Positions 1 through 11,743 of a DNA stretch of 64,000 nt are shown here, piece by piece. The stretch's first letter is position 1, and the number at the start of each line of letters is the position of its first letter. A program made the translations under genes and the position numbers. The stretch is from Pontederia crassipes (taxonomy: Eukaryota; Streptophyta; Magnoliopsida; Commelinales; Pontederiaceae), in the NCBI GenBank assembly GCA_030549335.1, contig CM060198.1, positions 51,830,995 to 51,894,994 of the forward strand, given 5' to 3'. The notes beneath the pieces are model-generated. The model made no database searches and was not told the origin of the DNA. It worked only from the letters and a program-made list of their open reading frames with translations.

Positions 1-225
1 TCAGATTATCAAGAACATGATAATACATCTATCATTCAGATAAAATAAAAACTGATGAACGATTTTGATTTTAAAACCTTAGTACGATAGATTTATGGTT
101 GTGATAAAAACAAAAATAGCTAAGGTACCAAACTAGAACAGTATCAAACAATAAAATTATAATAGTTGATATTAACTAGATAGAGAATAAAAATAATGAC
201 TAGTAAGATGTCCTACTGGAACAAT

Positions 226-258
<33 letters not shown>

Positions 259-2550
259 CCAACTTATATAATGTTGTGGACTAATTAAAAGTAAGTACTT
301 ATAAGACTCCAATTTAAATATACGTTTAGAAGAGTATGAATTGATTAAAAACTTAATTTCAATCCACATTTTAAAATATGCAAAGTGAGTTTGTTGTGGT
401 GTTTGGGTGTCATTGCAACTCTCCATGTACTCTAACTTTTCATAATAATCAAAACTATCATTTTCACAATGCAGTCATGTTGTTCATGTTGAAGATAATG
501 CTATATTCGTTGGTCAGAAAGCATTTGCTATTATATTTCAAGATTCTATAAAGAGATCAGAATGGACACACAACTCCACAAACTTTGACAAAATAACATC
601 CCAACTTTGACAGCAAAGAAATTTGTATGCTCTAAGAGAAAGATATCCAAAATTTTGTAGAGAGAGTAGAACATATGCACGTCTCCACTCCATGAATTAC
701 AAGTTACGAGCTATACAAGAAACGAGTCACACAACCTCTCCCATAGAAGAAAAAAAAGGAAAAACATCATGATCTTCATCTTTCATTGAGCAAAGTCAAA
801 ACATGATGTACTGTGGCTAAGGAGACTCTCAATCTTCAGGTTTCACATCCAGCAAAGTCAAAAAATATGATGTACCGACGACAAAGTTGCACAAAATAGA
901 TGGGTACAACAACAAACAAACAATTTCAATCAACAAAGAACAAGCATCCAAAATTTTGTAAAGCAGCAAAAAATAGACGTACTGTAGCAGGAAGAAAACA
1001 AAAAGTGATAAGCTCACCACCAAGTTTGTGCGTTCTTCACATCTCCAACAGTTGCAAGATGCAAGGTCAACGAACCACTGCAGCAAGCTTGACTATGTGC
1101 TCTGACAATGGGTCTATAACCTAATCAACCCTTGGAATATATCTGGAGAGTTGTTCGTACTACAAGTTTAAAAGATTGATCGACATGGAGATCAACCCCA
1201 TTAACCTAGTTAATTTGTATGACATTTCCTATTCTATTTAAATCCCAACCACCCAAGACAATTGATCGAGGTTGTGTCAGATAACTGCATAATGCACTGA
1301 GCGTCCTCTTTGATATGGTAGATTATACAATGTCCCACTTTCTTCACCATCACCTTCCATTCTTTGTACAATTGGATGGTTCTTATATAATGCACTGGGG
1401 AGCGAGGTTGAACAATAAACTGTTGGTGTTCTTGATTGGCAGGTGCTTGGAGGCGAGGGAGAAAATATGATAGTGGCAAAACAAGAAGAGTAAGAAGTTA
1501 TTGAGAAGGTTGTTGGCCGGTGAATCTTACTTGGTGGTCGGAGGTGAGCGGTCGAATGAAAAAGGACAGCAGGTGAAACAAGAAAAAGAAGGTGTGTTTT
1601 TTTAAGGAAGCTGTGTTTGAAGGGCTTTTATATGGTGAAATGAGCGCTTGTTTCATGCAGTGCGAAATATGTAGACAATTTTGGACGGATGGAGATTTTA
1701 GGAGCTATAAGAATGTGTATTTATTTGAAAATATATTTACATCTCCTTATTCTTTCTTAATGTGCTTTTAAGCTTACATGTGCATACGCTTCATCTTAGT
1801 CGTAAGCTATTTTCTTTGATGCTATATCCTTTTGTTATAGCATATTGATGGATTTCAAACCTTTACAAAATAAGAATTTTCCTTTTTTGTCGATTGAAAG
1901 TATAAAATTAGATATTGTCGATTACCTTAATTTAGTCATATTTTAGTCTTAGTTTTTTCAGAGATATTTCAAATTTATTTTATTAAATTAAATTCCAAAT
2001 CTGCACACATCAATATCTACTTGATAGTGTCAATTAACTTAATCTAGTAATATATCTTCTTGATATTTAATTTTTTTTAGACTTGGTCATTTCAATTCTA
2101 GTTATAAAATCAATTATTTTCGTAGATGAGTTCAACCAATCATAAATAATGCATTAGATCAAATCCATAACTATTTTCTTACCCATAACAGTCCAAACTA
2201 AGTTGAATTTCGATTTCGATTTCTTAAGCCCAAAACAAAATTGGATTTATTTATTATTTACTTTGGGCCTCGATATATATTTGTATTTAAGTTATACACA
2301 TTTCTTAAGAATACTCTTGCGGATTAAGTTTTATAAGTTTAATAATAAAAGTTTGTTAAATAAGATATCAACATATGTATAAGAGGAATCTAAACAAAAT
2401 AAAATAAAACAAAACAACTTTGATTCAAACAAAACAAAATAATGCAACCCAGACGGGTACCATTGCCTCTCGATTTTGATACCCTAGCAATTCCATAAGC
2501 GCCATTGCTGCAGTGGACACCCACCTTCGTCATTGCCACTCCTCCTCCAC
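1..2550. other. AT-rich intergenic DNA, no gene recognised
   Basis: No open frame here has a recognisable domain or convincing splice sites. The stretch is AT-rich. Between about 560 and 1100 two loosely similar blocks recur, sharing a run like atccaaaattttgta and the phrase gcaaagtcaaaa followed by atgatgta, so an old degenerate tandem duplication is likely. The origin is not clear from the sequence. Confidence 0.5.
226..258. repeat. (TGA)n microsatellite
   Basis: Eleven uninterrupted TGA units. On the minus strand they would read as a serine run in a short chance frame, which I do not regard as coding. Confidence 0.95.
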
Positions 2551-2559
2551 GCCTCATAT

Positions 2560-3060
2560 CGAGCAACAACCAGAATAAGAGAAGAAAGGTGACGACCTCT
2601 TCTTCGTCCTGGCTGCAAACAGCGATCTCGTGCATGAGATCCTCCTCCGATTATCGACAATATCCATGATTCGTTCATCGTGTCACGTTCCCTGGGCTTT
2701 AGGAGTCCTCGTATGTGATCTTCCATTTTATCCTTGGTCACCTAACTTTGACAACTCCTCTTGCTCAACTCACAATGGCTCACTCATCTTCCTGAACCCC
2801 GCTAGGGGAGGACTCTTGACAAGTCGCACCCCATCGTGTTTTTCATGGCACAATGCTTGCTCACGAATAACCACTCCATCCACTACTACAGTCAATTAAG
2901 AGGAGGAAGCCTTCGTGTGATCTGGTCCCCTCCGACGCCAATAATAGAAGTTTTAGAACTTGAGAAGCAACATTCCCAATGGCACTTGTTGCACAAAGTT
3001 AAACTTCGTAAGCCGTACAGTGATATCTGCTTTCTTCCATGGAGCCCATCTGAAAATTAC
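2560..3060 (+). pseudogene. F-box protein remnant (F-box plus F-box-associated-like region)
   Basis: The forward frame near 2600-2715 reads like an F-box: a DLVHEILLRL core followed by a serine/isoleucine stretch, a Cys and a Trp, as in plant F-box proteins that act as SCF ubiquitin-ligase adaptors. Further on, about 2930-3050, another forward frame gives IIEVLELEKQHSQWHLLHKV and then a PYSDICFLPW segment, resembling the region after the F-box in plant families such as FBA or DUF295. The pieces lie in different frames with stops between them and there is no good start codon, so this is probably a broken or captured gene fragment. The F-box match is by eye and moderate; the downstream domain is weaker. 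GC content is higher than in the DNA on either side. Confidence 0.45.
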
Positions 3061-3079
3061 ATATACATAGAGATCGAAA

Positions 3080-3545
3080 TCCATGCGAGCTACACCTGCC
3101 CGACCAGGGCACGTCCACCAGGCCCGGCTTGGGTCAAATCGTGTTGAATTGCCCAACAAGATTCTAAGCACGGACCCGACCTGACGAGCATGATTTTTTA
3201 TTTTATTCTTTATTATATAGTTAAATATTTAATCATATATCATAAAAATTATAACTCATATAAAAATATTTTTTATACATGTAATAATCCTAATATCATA
3301 TATTATATATTATATATTTTTTGTTACCAGGGCATTTTTTATGACGCTTGTTTTATTTTTAAATTTTTTTCACTTTTTATTTTTTTTAATTTAATACATA
3401 TAAAAAAAAAGGAAAAATATTGGACGACCGGATTAGGCTCGACCAAAATCATGTCAAATTAAATGCCTTCCGAGATGACCTGACCTGAAACGGCCCCAAG
3501 ATATGGTCAAACCCAATTTGATCGGTCCGAGCACAGCTCTACATG
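3080..3545. mobile_element. Possible non-autonomous DNA transposon with imperfect inverted ends
   Basis: A very AT-rich core (3190-3420) is flanked by two GC-richer arms. The left arm carries accaggcccggcttgggtc and the right arm gatcggtccgagcacagctc; their reverse complements partly match (gagct, cggacc, gacctga, catgattttt). This arrangement is common in hAT-type MITEs of plants. No clean target duplication could be fixed, so borders are approximate. Confidence 0.35.
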
Positions 3546-3843
3546 TACAATGCATTTGTAACTTCTTGTTTTTGCCTAGTTGAAGATGAAGAAAATGATA
3601 AAATGGTGGCCAGAGTGAAAGAGAAGATAGTGTGATATGACCTTGGAAGCAGAATTCTTAATGAACTGCGCAGGAACCACAAACCCGTAAGAGGATGACT
3701 CATATCGTGCACAATCACCCTTATAACTCCATGAATAGTTGTAATTAGCAGAAACACGAGGGTATTGAGCAATCATCTTTCATTATTCCTGCTTTTTTAG
3801 GATGAGATCGACAAAGGAAAGTTCCTAAATGCCAAGGAGCTAA

Positions 3844-4174
3844 GGGTCTCTTTGGGATCATTGGAAAATTAAAGAAAATGATAAAAAAAATCATAGTTTC
3901 TCCTCCTATCTCAGTAAATATTAGAAAGTAAGATTTGGTTGTCAATTTTATTGATTTCAAAATCATGGTTTATAGTCCAAAATGGTGTAAAAAAATTAGC
4001 TTGTGTGAGTGGGAAGGAAAAAAAACGAGCCCAAAAGAAAAAAAATTGGATCCAAACACTTTTGACTGAAAAAAATTAGAATAATTTTAATCTATGATAT
4101 CATACTTTTTGAAATGTGGGGTACAATAAAATTTTACACTTAATAGATAAAATACATTTTTGCCAAATATGACC
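3844..4174. mobile_element. Tourist-like MITE candidate with TAA target duplication
   Basis: The element starts GGGTCTCTTTGG after TAA and ends CCAAATATGACC before TAA. The termini are imperfect inverted repeats and the 3-bp TAA duplication is the PIF/Harbinger signature. There is no coding capacity and the length is about 330 bp. The termini are more diverged than those of the copy at 43446-43689. Confidence 0.45.
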
Positions 4175-4441
4175 TAAGTCAGCTGAGAAGTTAGGAGCAA
4201 CATTAAATGAGTAAATTTCATTAAATATTCTCCAACTTTATCATGTTTTTAACTATATCTCTCAAATTTACTTTGTATCTTTCAACTGTTGACTTGTTTC
4301 ACTAAATATCCTTTCGATTGGGAATAATTAGTTTTTCTGATTGTTTTCGCTGACGTAACATGTTATTTTAAAATAAAACTATATAAATTATTGAACTAAT
4401 ATCAAAAAAATATAGAAAATAAAAAAGGAGGGGCACGCCCC

Positions 4442-5695
4442 TATAGGATCCCAAAGGGCACCAAGAAGGGGGAGGGTGAATTGGTGTTTAACTAAAAATA
4501 TTGATTTCACGAAATTCGTCGTGGAAGCACAAAATTGATTCTTAAAACCTTTGCAATTCAAATTATAAACACAATATTAGAGGGAGAGAGAGTGAGAGAA
4601 ATCAAACACGAATACACGAGTGGTTGTTGACGATGTTCGGCCACACCTTGGCCTACGTCCCCGCTCCGACTTCTCGACCTCGAGACCGCCGGAGATTCCA
4701 CTAATCCTTTCTTTTGTTCCAAATGGGGCAAGGAAGAAAGCCCTTTACACAACCACATTTTTCTTCGCTTCGAGAGGCAAGACAACATCTCCTCCTAGGA
4801 AGCTAATCTTTTCTCTCGCTCAGGAGGTAAGATTTGGAACCTCTTTTACACAGGAGCTCTCACAATCTTTTTGAAGAATAGCTTCTCTCTTTTACAATAG
4901 AACACTCACAAGAAGAGAAGAGAGAAAGAAAGAAGGCTCTAAAATGATAACTTCAAGAGAAATGATCTCCTTTTGATTTCTCGTAATTTTGCTTCAATGC
5001 TTGGATTGCTTCTTTTGCTTATGGCCTTGACACTCCTTTTATAGGTTTTGGTATGTGAAAAATTCGTCTAGATTAATTCCACATTTTCTCCCCAAAATAT
5101 AGTCATTACTGTTCATTTTAGTAATGGACTGGTCGACCGCATTTATGGGCCGATCGATCGATCTATATGATCGTTGGCTCATTTTCCTTATTTGCCGCAG
5201 CTGATCGGTCGACCGCATTAATGAATCGGTCGATCGTTCTATATGATCGTTGCGCTCATTTCCGTAACTTCAGCACTTGGTCGATCGACCGGACTGTCGA
5301 CCGATACTCGACCGGTACAGTCTCGCAGTTTTTATTTGAGCAGCTTATGCCTTGATCGATCGATCGGTATCTCTGATTGATCGACCGGACTGTCTCGACC
5401 GGCCTTCATAACTTCGACCGGCAGGTTGATCGCCCTGCACTATTTTGAGCATAACTTTCTGCATGATTATCCAAATTAGATGATCTTGCAGTCTATGGAA
5501 AGCTAATAGAATTCTCTACAATTATGATATTTCACATTTATCCAAAACTAACAATATCAGTGCCAATTATTTAATCAAATGTAGTGCATAAAGTTATCTC
5601 TTTTTCTTTAAACTTTTTAGCATTTTATCTTTACTCATTCGAGGTCTGTATCATCAAAATATAATTTAATATGTTAGTAAAACTTAGATCCAACA
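4442..5695 (-). repeat. 3' LTR of the Copia-type fossil
   Basis: Matches 7733-8958 over its whole length. A segment near 5120-5420 is packed with tcgaccg and gatcgatc motifs, repeated in the partner LTR near 8385-8690. In element orientation the LTR starts TGTTGGAT. Confidence 0.85.
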
Positions 5696-7732
5696 ATCTT
5701 CCCCTTTTTTATGAAGACAAACCGAGAAATATGAAAATATATAAATTGCAAAAAAGTTATAAAATTCATGTAAAAATAATTTTACTCCCCCTAACACATA
5801 GTTTTCCTTACAATGGTACATATTCGCATGAATATTAATTGTAAGATACTCTTCGTATAAAGTGATATTCAGATCATATTTCTCTTATACTTCTCCCCAT
5901 TTTGTTTCATCAAAAAGAATAATTTATATATACGAAGCATATAAGAAACCATGTATTACTCCCTCTTAATCAATTTTAAAAAACTTATTCTTCCCCCTTT
6001 TTTCATATAATAGACATGTAGAGTATTTCAACAGAAGAATTTGAAAATATGACTCCCCCTAAATTTCTGACTATTTTATGATGGTAAAATGAAGACAATT
6101 TGATGAAATCCAAAAATATATTTATGAATCAAAATATGACATAAAACTTTGATACAACAATGATATTCATGATATGTCAAAATAAAGTTTTGAAGTTTTA
6201 ACATGCTCCCCCTATCATTATGACCAATTTTCTTTTGTTCCTTTCTTCTCATTCAAAGAAATAGTCATTTTGAAAATTTTAAATGAAATTAAAAGAATAA
6301 GCCTAATCACTTAAGAAATATAAGAATGCAATCAATGATACCATAACCTTTGTGCCTTCACATTTTTTATTCCTCTTGTCCTTTGCATGTGAGGCACGCC
6401 TGCAAAACAATCAAGTGACTTTTGGTACCCAAATTTCTTTGGGTCCTATTTTATTAGTCAATGTTCTTTTTGGAACCCAAATCTTGCCATGTTGTAATGA
6501 TTTTTTCATTTTACATTGATATGCATAGTGACCATAAAATCCACATGTAAAACATTTGAGATGTAATTTTCTACCATATGAATGATTGGATTTCCAATAA
6601 AAGTTTTAATGTCCAAAGTAGTTTTTAGGATTATTTTTTGTTACATGAGAAATAGCAATATTTTTTATATTTTTTAAAGAGGCATTTTCTTTCTTTACTT
6701 TTTCAAAAGAGCATGCTAGTTTCACAATTTCACAAGCATGTGTAATTTTCAAAGAATCAATTTCCTTTTTCACAAAATATGTATTCTTTTCTTCTTTTAA
6801 TTTTTCAATCTCACGTAATAATTTTTCATCTAAGAATTTTTGTAAAGAAATATTTTTCTTTTACAACTCATCATTCAATGCAATCAATTTTGAATTGTTA
6901 ACTCTTAAATATTCACAAGATGCACAAAATAATGAAAGAAAATCAATTTTCCTTTTTAAGGTATCTATTTGAATTAAACATACATCAATTTTCTTTTTAA
7001 GAGAATCATAGTTATTTTTCAAGATTTGAAAATCATTTATTAAAATTTCCTTTTTCTTTTTGAGAGAAATATGTTTTTAAATGAGAGAAGCAAATTTTTT
7101 ATGAACATCAAAAGAAATATCAACATCATCATTAGAAGAGGAATAAGATGAAGTTGATATTACTTTATCATTACTACTTTTTGCCATTAAGCATAACACA
7201 TCATCTTTAGATGTTGTAGATGTAGAATCATCATTTTGTTCATTGTCCAAATTCGATGTGCTCGTTTTGTTAAAGTCACTCCCTTCATAATTATTTAATA
7301 AAACTTGTCAAATCTCATGAGAAGTAGAGCATTTGGAAATAAGATTCATGGCAAAAGAATCTAAAGAGGAATAAAAAGTATTTTTGGCATTGTAGTCAAG
7401 TTTTTCAATCGTATTTGAAAATCATCATATTCAAAGAAAGAAAGATCAATGGAAATATCATTCAAAATCTTCTTTGGCTTTTCAAAATCGTTTTCTATAA
7501 TTTCTCACATATCAAAATCAATTGAACATAAATATGCCTTCATTCTAATTTTTCAAGAAGAAAAAGAATAGTCTTTAAAAATCGGTGGGTCAAAAATGGA
7601 AGATCTTTCTTCAAAAAATGGTGCCATGCTCTAAAGATGGTTAAATCTTAAAATAAGGCGATCAAATCTTCAAATGATTAAATCTTAAAACGATTTGATC
7701 TTAAAACAAGAGCAACCCGCTCTGATACCAAT

Positions 7733-8958
7733 TGTAGAATCCCAAATGGCACCAAGAGGGGGTGAATTAGTGTTTAACCAAAAATATTGATTTCACGAAA
7801 TTCGTCTAAATTTTTGCAATTCAGATTATAAACACAATATTAGAGGGAGAGAGAGTGAGAGGAATCAAACACGAAAACACGGACGGCTGTTGACGAAGTT
7901 CGGTCACACCGTGGCCTACGTCCCCGCTCCGACTTCTCGACCTCGAGACCGCCGGAGATTCCACTAATCTCTTCCTTTGTTCCAAATGGGGCAAGGAAGA
8001 AAGCCCTTTACACAACCACTTTTTTTCGCTTCGAGAGGCAAGGCAACCTCTCCTCCTAGGAAGCTAATCTTTTCTCTCGCTCAAGAGGTAAGATTTGGAA
8101 CCTCTTTTACACAGGAGCTCTCACAATCTTTCTGAAGAATAGTTTCTCTATTTTACAATAGAACACTCACAAGAAGAAAAGAGAGAAAAAAAGAAGGCTC
8201 TAAAATGATAACTTCAAGAGAAATGATCTCCTTTTGATTTCTTGAAGTTTTGCTTTAATGATTGGATTGCTTCTTTTGCTTATGGCCTTGGCACTCCTTT
8301 TATAGGCTCTGGTATGTGAAAAATTCGTCCAGAATTAATTTTACATTTTCTCCTCAAAATATAGCCGTTACTGTTCATTTTAGTAATAGATCGGTCGATC
8401 GCATTTATGGGCTGATCGACCGATCTATATGACCGTTGGCTCATTTTTCTTATTTGCCGCAGTTGATCGGTCGACCGCATTAATGAACCGGTCGACCGGT
8501 TTATATGACCTTTGCGCTCATTTCCGCAGCTTCAGCACTTGGTCGGTCGACCGGACTGTCAACCGATATCTCGACTGGTACAGTCTCGCAGTTTTTATTT
8601 GAGCAGCTTATGCCTTGATCGGTTGATCGGTATCTCCGATCGATCGACCGGCTTGTCTCGACCAGCCTTCATAACTTCGACCGGCAGGTTGACCGCCCTG
8701 CACTATTTTGAACATAACTTTCTGCACGGTTATCCAAATTAGATGATCTTGGAGTCTATGGAAAGCTAACAGAATTCTCTACAATTCTAACATTCCACAT
8801 TTATCCAAAACTAATAAGATCAGTGCCAATTATTTAGTCAAATGTAGTGCATAAAGTTATCTCTTTTTCTTTAAACTTTTTAGCATTTTATCTTTACTCA
8901 TTCGAGGTTTATATCATCAAAATATAATTTAATATGTCAATAAAATTTAGATCCAACA
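7733..8958 (-). repeat. 5' LTR of the Copia-type fossil
   Basis: Same sequence family as 4442-5695. It ends, in element orientation, in CTACA directly before the tRNA-type primer-binding site at 7719-7730. Confidence 0.85.
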
Positions 8959-9090
8959 GCCCCCTCTCCCTTTGACAGTTGCAGTGATGGCCGGAGGGAA
9001 AAAGGACACCCCTCTTTTTTATTTTTATATTAGTTTAATAATTTATATAATTTTTATTTTAAAATAACATGACATGTCAACGAAAATGAT

Positions 9091-10671
9091 AAATTACATG
9101 AATTGGCCACTAACTTTGAATCGATATCTAAACGGTCTCCCAACTTCAATTTGTAACTAGAAGGTCCCCCAACTTCAATTTACAAGTAGAACGTCCTCAA
9201 CTTTATTTTTATTGCATGATTCGTCCACTTAACCGATGATAGTAGGTCTCCTGGTTGTCTAGGTTATGTGGCTGCCACATCATGATTTCTTTCATCCACA
9301 TCATCTAAAAAATAATAAAGTAATATAAATGTATAATAAATGAATATTAAAATAAAAAACTAAACCTAAAAGGGGGCTGGTGGCTCCCTTCTCCATCGAC
9401 GTTGGGCGAGGGGCTGGCACCCCCTTCTCCATAGGCATTGGCGGGGGGCGCCCGTCCCCCTTTGCTAGCTCGCGGCCGATGAAGCAGAAAGGGAGGCCGG
9501 CACCTCTTTTCTCCATCGTGACGGTTGAAGGGGGAAAGGGGGGCGCGGACCCCCTCGTGTCTTCCTTGCACGCAGTGAGGAAGAAATAGGGCGTCGACGC
9601 CCAACTCGCGACTTCAGACGAGCTCCCGTCGCGAGGGGGGTCGTCGCCTTAGCGAGCTCGTAGAGGAGGGCGTCGGCCTCCTGTTTCTTCCTCGCCATGT
9701 GCGAGGAAGTCATGAGGGGGGCCGACAGGGCCCGCACCCCTCTCAGCGAGCTCGCGCGCCGGCGAGCTCACACAACGCCCCCCTCACATCTTCCTCGCCG
9801 ATGTCAAAAGAGCATGCCGCCAAGTTGATCATGTCTTACTCCCCGGCCCGAACTCCCCATAGTACAACGTCAGTAGCACAAAGTCACCAAACCACGACAG
9901 CCACCCCTCAGGCCTCATGATCTCCGTCAAGTAGCAGTTGAGGAACACCGTCCTCGAGTACTCCTTCCAAGGCTTGCCGAGTTAGACAAGTGGATGACGG
10001 GCTTGGAGCGATAGAGCGCTAGGTAATTGTCACTCCCATTGATGGTGCAACGGGTGAAGACGAAGCCCATGGGCTGGGCGGGGTCAGTGCACCCATGCGC
10101 GGTGACCGTGTTGGATTCAACATGCTCAGGGGTTGAGCTGGCGAGGGACGATGAAGATGAGGCAACCGAGGAAGACGACGACAGATTTGTCAAAGATGAA
10201 ATCGCCCGTGCTGGAGATGCGATAGTTCTTGTACAACTGTCGGAGGGCGTGCGCATAGAGGGTGTCCTGGTGGCCCAAAAACTAAACGGACTTGAGTATG
10301 GAATGATCGCTGTCGGAGCGAAGGCCACGGCTTGGTGGGCGTCCGGTCCAATGGTGTTGGTAAAGGTCGTCGATGGAGAAGGGGGGTGGGGAGGGGGTGA
10401 CCGTCGGCCCCCTTTTTATTTTTATTTATTTTTAATATTAGGTTATTATATATTTATATTAATTTATTATTTTTTTAGATGAAGTGAATGAAAGAGAAAT
10501 AGTCAATATGGTGGCATGTAACCTAAGCAACCTAAAAACCTATCATCGTCGATCAAGTGGATAAAAATTAAAATTGGAGAACGTTCTAGTTACAAATTGA
10601 AGTTGGGGACCGTTGAGATATCGACTCAAAGTTAGGGGATGATTCATGTAATTTACCCCAATGAAATGATA
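9091..10671. mobile_element. Mutator-like element carrying a captured gene fragment (Pack-MULE type)
   Basis: The ends are long inverted repeats of about 270 bp (9091-9365 and about 10430-10671). Both arms, read inward, contain taaattacatgaat, then aactttga or aactttgag with tcgatatct, and cccaacttcaatttgtaact. The flanks read gaaaatgat on the left and tgaaatgat on the right, an 8-of-9 match fitting the 9-bp duplication of Mutator elements. There is no transposase. The interior (9370-10415) is strikingly GC-rich compared with the AT-rich arms and holds a pectinesterase fragment on the minus strand plus G-rich sequence of unknown origin (9370-9830). Long inverted ends around captured exon sequence are the definition of a Pack-MULE. 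Confidence 0.75.
9830..10300 (-). pseudogene. Captured pectinesterase (PME, CE8) gene fragment
   Basis: Minus-strand frames give successive conserved pieces of plant pectin methylesterase, the cell-wall enzyme that removes methyl esters from homogalacturonan. [11 protein letters not shown] lies near 10250-10280, a GDFIFD stretch near 10170-10190 where the family has DFIFGN, NTVTAHGCTDPAQPMGF near 10060-10115, [13 protein letters not shown] near 9930-9975, and a WLSWFGDF...LYYGEFG segment near 9850-9915. The pieces lie in more than one frame with stops, so no enzyme is made. Where active enzymes have the catalytic Arg of LGRPW this copy has Lys. No intron interrupts the segment. The N-terminal half and the extreme C-terminus are absent. 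It lies wholly inside the Mutator-like element. Confidence 0.8.
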
Positions 10672-10824
10672 AGGAACTTGACTATTATCAGTCGGAATGG
10701 CATATATTTAGTGATATAAATTAATAGTTGAAGGATAGTCTAATTGCAAAACAAAGTGAGAAAATAGAGTTGAGAAAATGAATAAAATTGGAAGTTATTT
10801 AATAAAATTTGTACATCATTAAAT

Positions 10825-11740
10825 CCGTTGAGAATAGACTAATAAATTAATTATTTGATCAAATGACTCACATGACAAGACATATAAACCAAACAACGTT
10901 ATTATTTTTTAGTTTAATGAGTGTGTGCTTTTCCTGACGTGTGTCAAGTGATTTACACACATATATATATATATATATATATAATTTATTTTGATATGTT
11001 TTTCATTAAAAATTTAGATAATCATCAATGATAGTAATAAATTATTTGTAAAAAAATGTCAATAAAGTAAAATAAAATATGTATAAAACTTTTTTATATA
11101 CGAAAAGTGTATAACACACTCGTATTTTCCATTATTTTTAGTTAAAATAGTATGTTAAAAGTGTTGGTCCTACAGTATACAAGTAAACAATACTACTAAT
11201 CAAAATCTATATTCATCACAAATTATTTATGAGTAACGTTGACCAATTTATAAATTTGGCTAAACATGCTTTAAGAATGTAGCGAAATTATGATTCTTCT
11301 TGTGAGATTCATCAGCGCTCTACATTTTGCATTTATATTTCCCTAGTATATATTAACTATGTTTATTAACTTTTTCATATTTGAAAAAAAATCTTGTTTT
11401 TTTTTTTTTGTAATAGAAAAAAAGCCGTAAGCTTCCAACATGTGCAATCCCAAGCCCAACCCAAGACCAAGCCGAAGCCCATTAGCCCGAGGCCTAGCGT
11501 GAAGCCGCCGGACGCGCACCAAAAGGAGATCCAAAAGCGTGTGGTCGAAACGAAGACAAAAAAAATAGACTCGCGACGCCTACCGGGAAACCACTCTTTT
11601 TAACATTCCACACCACCAGCCTCCGAAAGCCAAAACGACGGCGACGGAGCCGGCGATCGGAGATTTAACCCAACATAAGGAGGAGGGCAAGAAGGAGAAG
11701 AAGAAGACCCAAAACCTTCCCCAACAAACCCCTCTCTTTT
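10825..11740. other. Intergenic DNA and presumed promoter region of the APR-like gene
   Basis: AT-rich sequence with an (AT)n run at 10961-10983 and a poly-T run near 11394-11410. From about 11430 GC rises, and just before the start codon at 11744 there is a purine-rich stretch (gaggagggcaagaaggagaag) likely to be 5' UTR. No TATA box stands out. Confidence 0.4.
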
Positions 11741-11743
11741 CTC

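Larger units (their letters stand above)
4442..8958 (-). mobile_element. Fossil Copia-type LTR retrotransposon, gag only (SIRE/Maximus-like)
   Basis: Two direct repeats of about 1.25 kb (4442-5695 and 7733-8958) are the LTRs of a minus-strand element. It is flanked by a perfect 5-bp target duplication, GCCCC, at 4437-4441 and 8959-8963. Next to the right LTR is a primer-binding site complementary to initiator methionine tRNA (7719-7730), and next to the left LTR a purine tract on the minus strand (about 5696-5712). The inside (about 2 kb) carries only a gag-like region with one CCHC zinc knuckle near 6512-6550; no protease, integrase or reverse transcriptase region is seen. The element is broken, with several breaks in gag. 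The LTRs differ at many sites (roughly 90 percent alike by eye), so the insertion is not recent. Confidence 0.85.
4209..10816. mobile_element. Palindromic MITE split by two later insertions
   Basis: The left half (4209-4441) and the right half (8964-9090 joined to 10672-10816) are imperfect reverse complements of each other: both arms contain aacatgttattttaaaata or its complement, then tataaattattgaactaata, and finish in GC-rich sequence at the centre. The outer ends read roughly gtaaattt...attaaat and are flanked by cattaaat on both sides (4201-4208 and 10817-10824). The two interruptions are a Copia-type LTR element and a Mutator-like element, each with its own target duplication. A similar palindromic copy lies at 26538-26977. 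The length without insertions is about 0.5 kb. The family is unknown; the 8-9-bp duplication suggests Mutator or hAT. Confidence 0.65.

Noticed and set aside
226-258. CRISPR-like or coding repeat
   Set aside because: A plain trinucleotide microsatellite; no spacers and a plant nuclear setting.
10027-10482. 151-codon forward frame in the Mutator-like element
   Set aside because: It is the antisense of the captured pectinesterase fragment; the recognisable protein motifs are on the minus strand.
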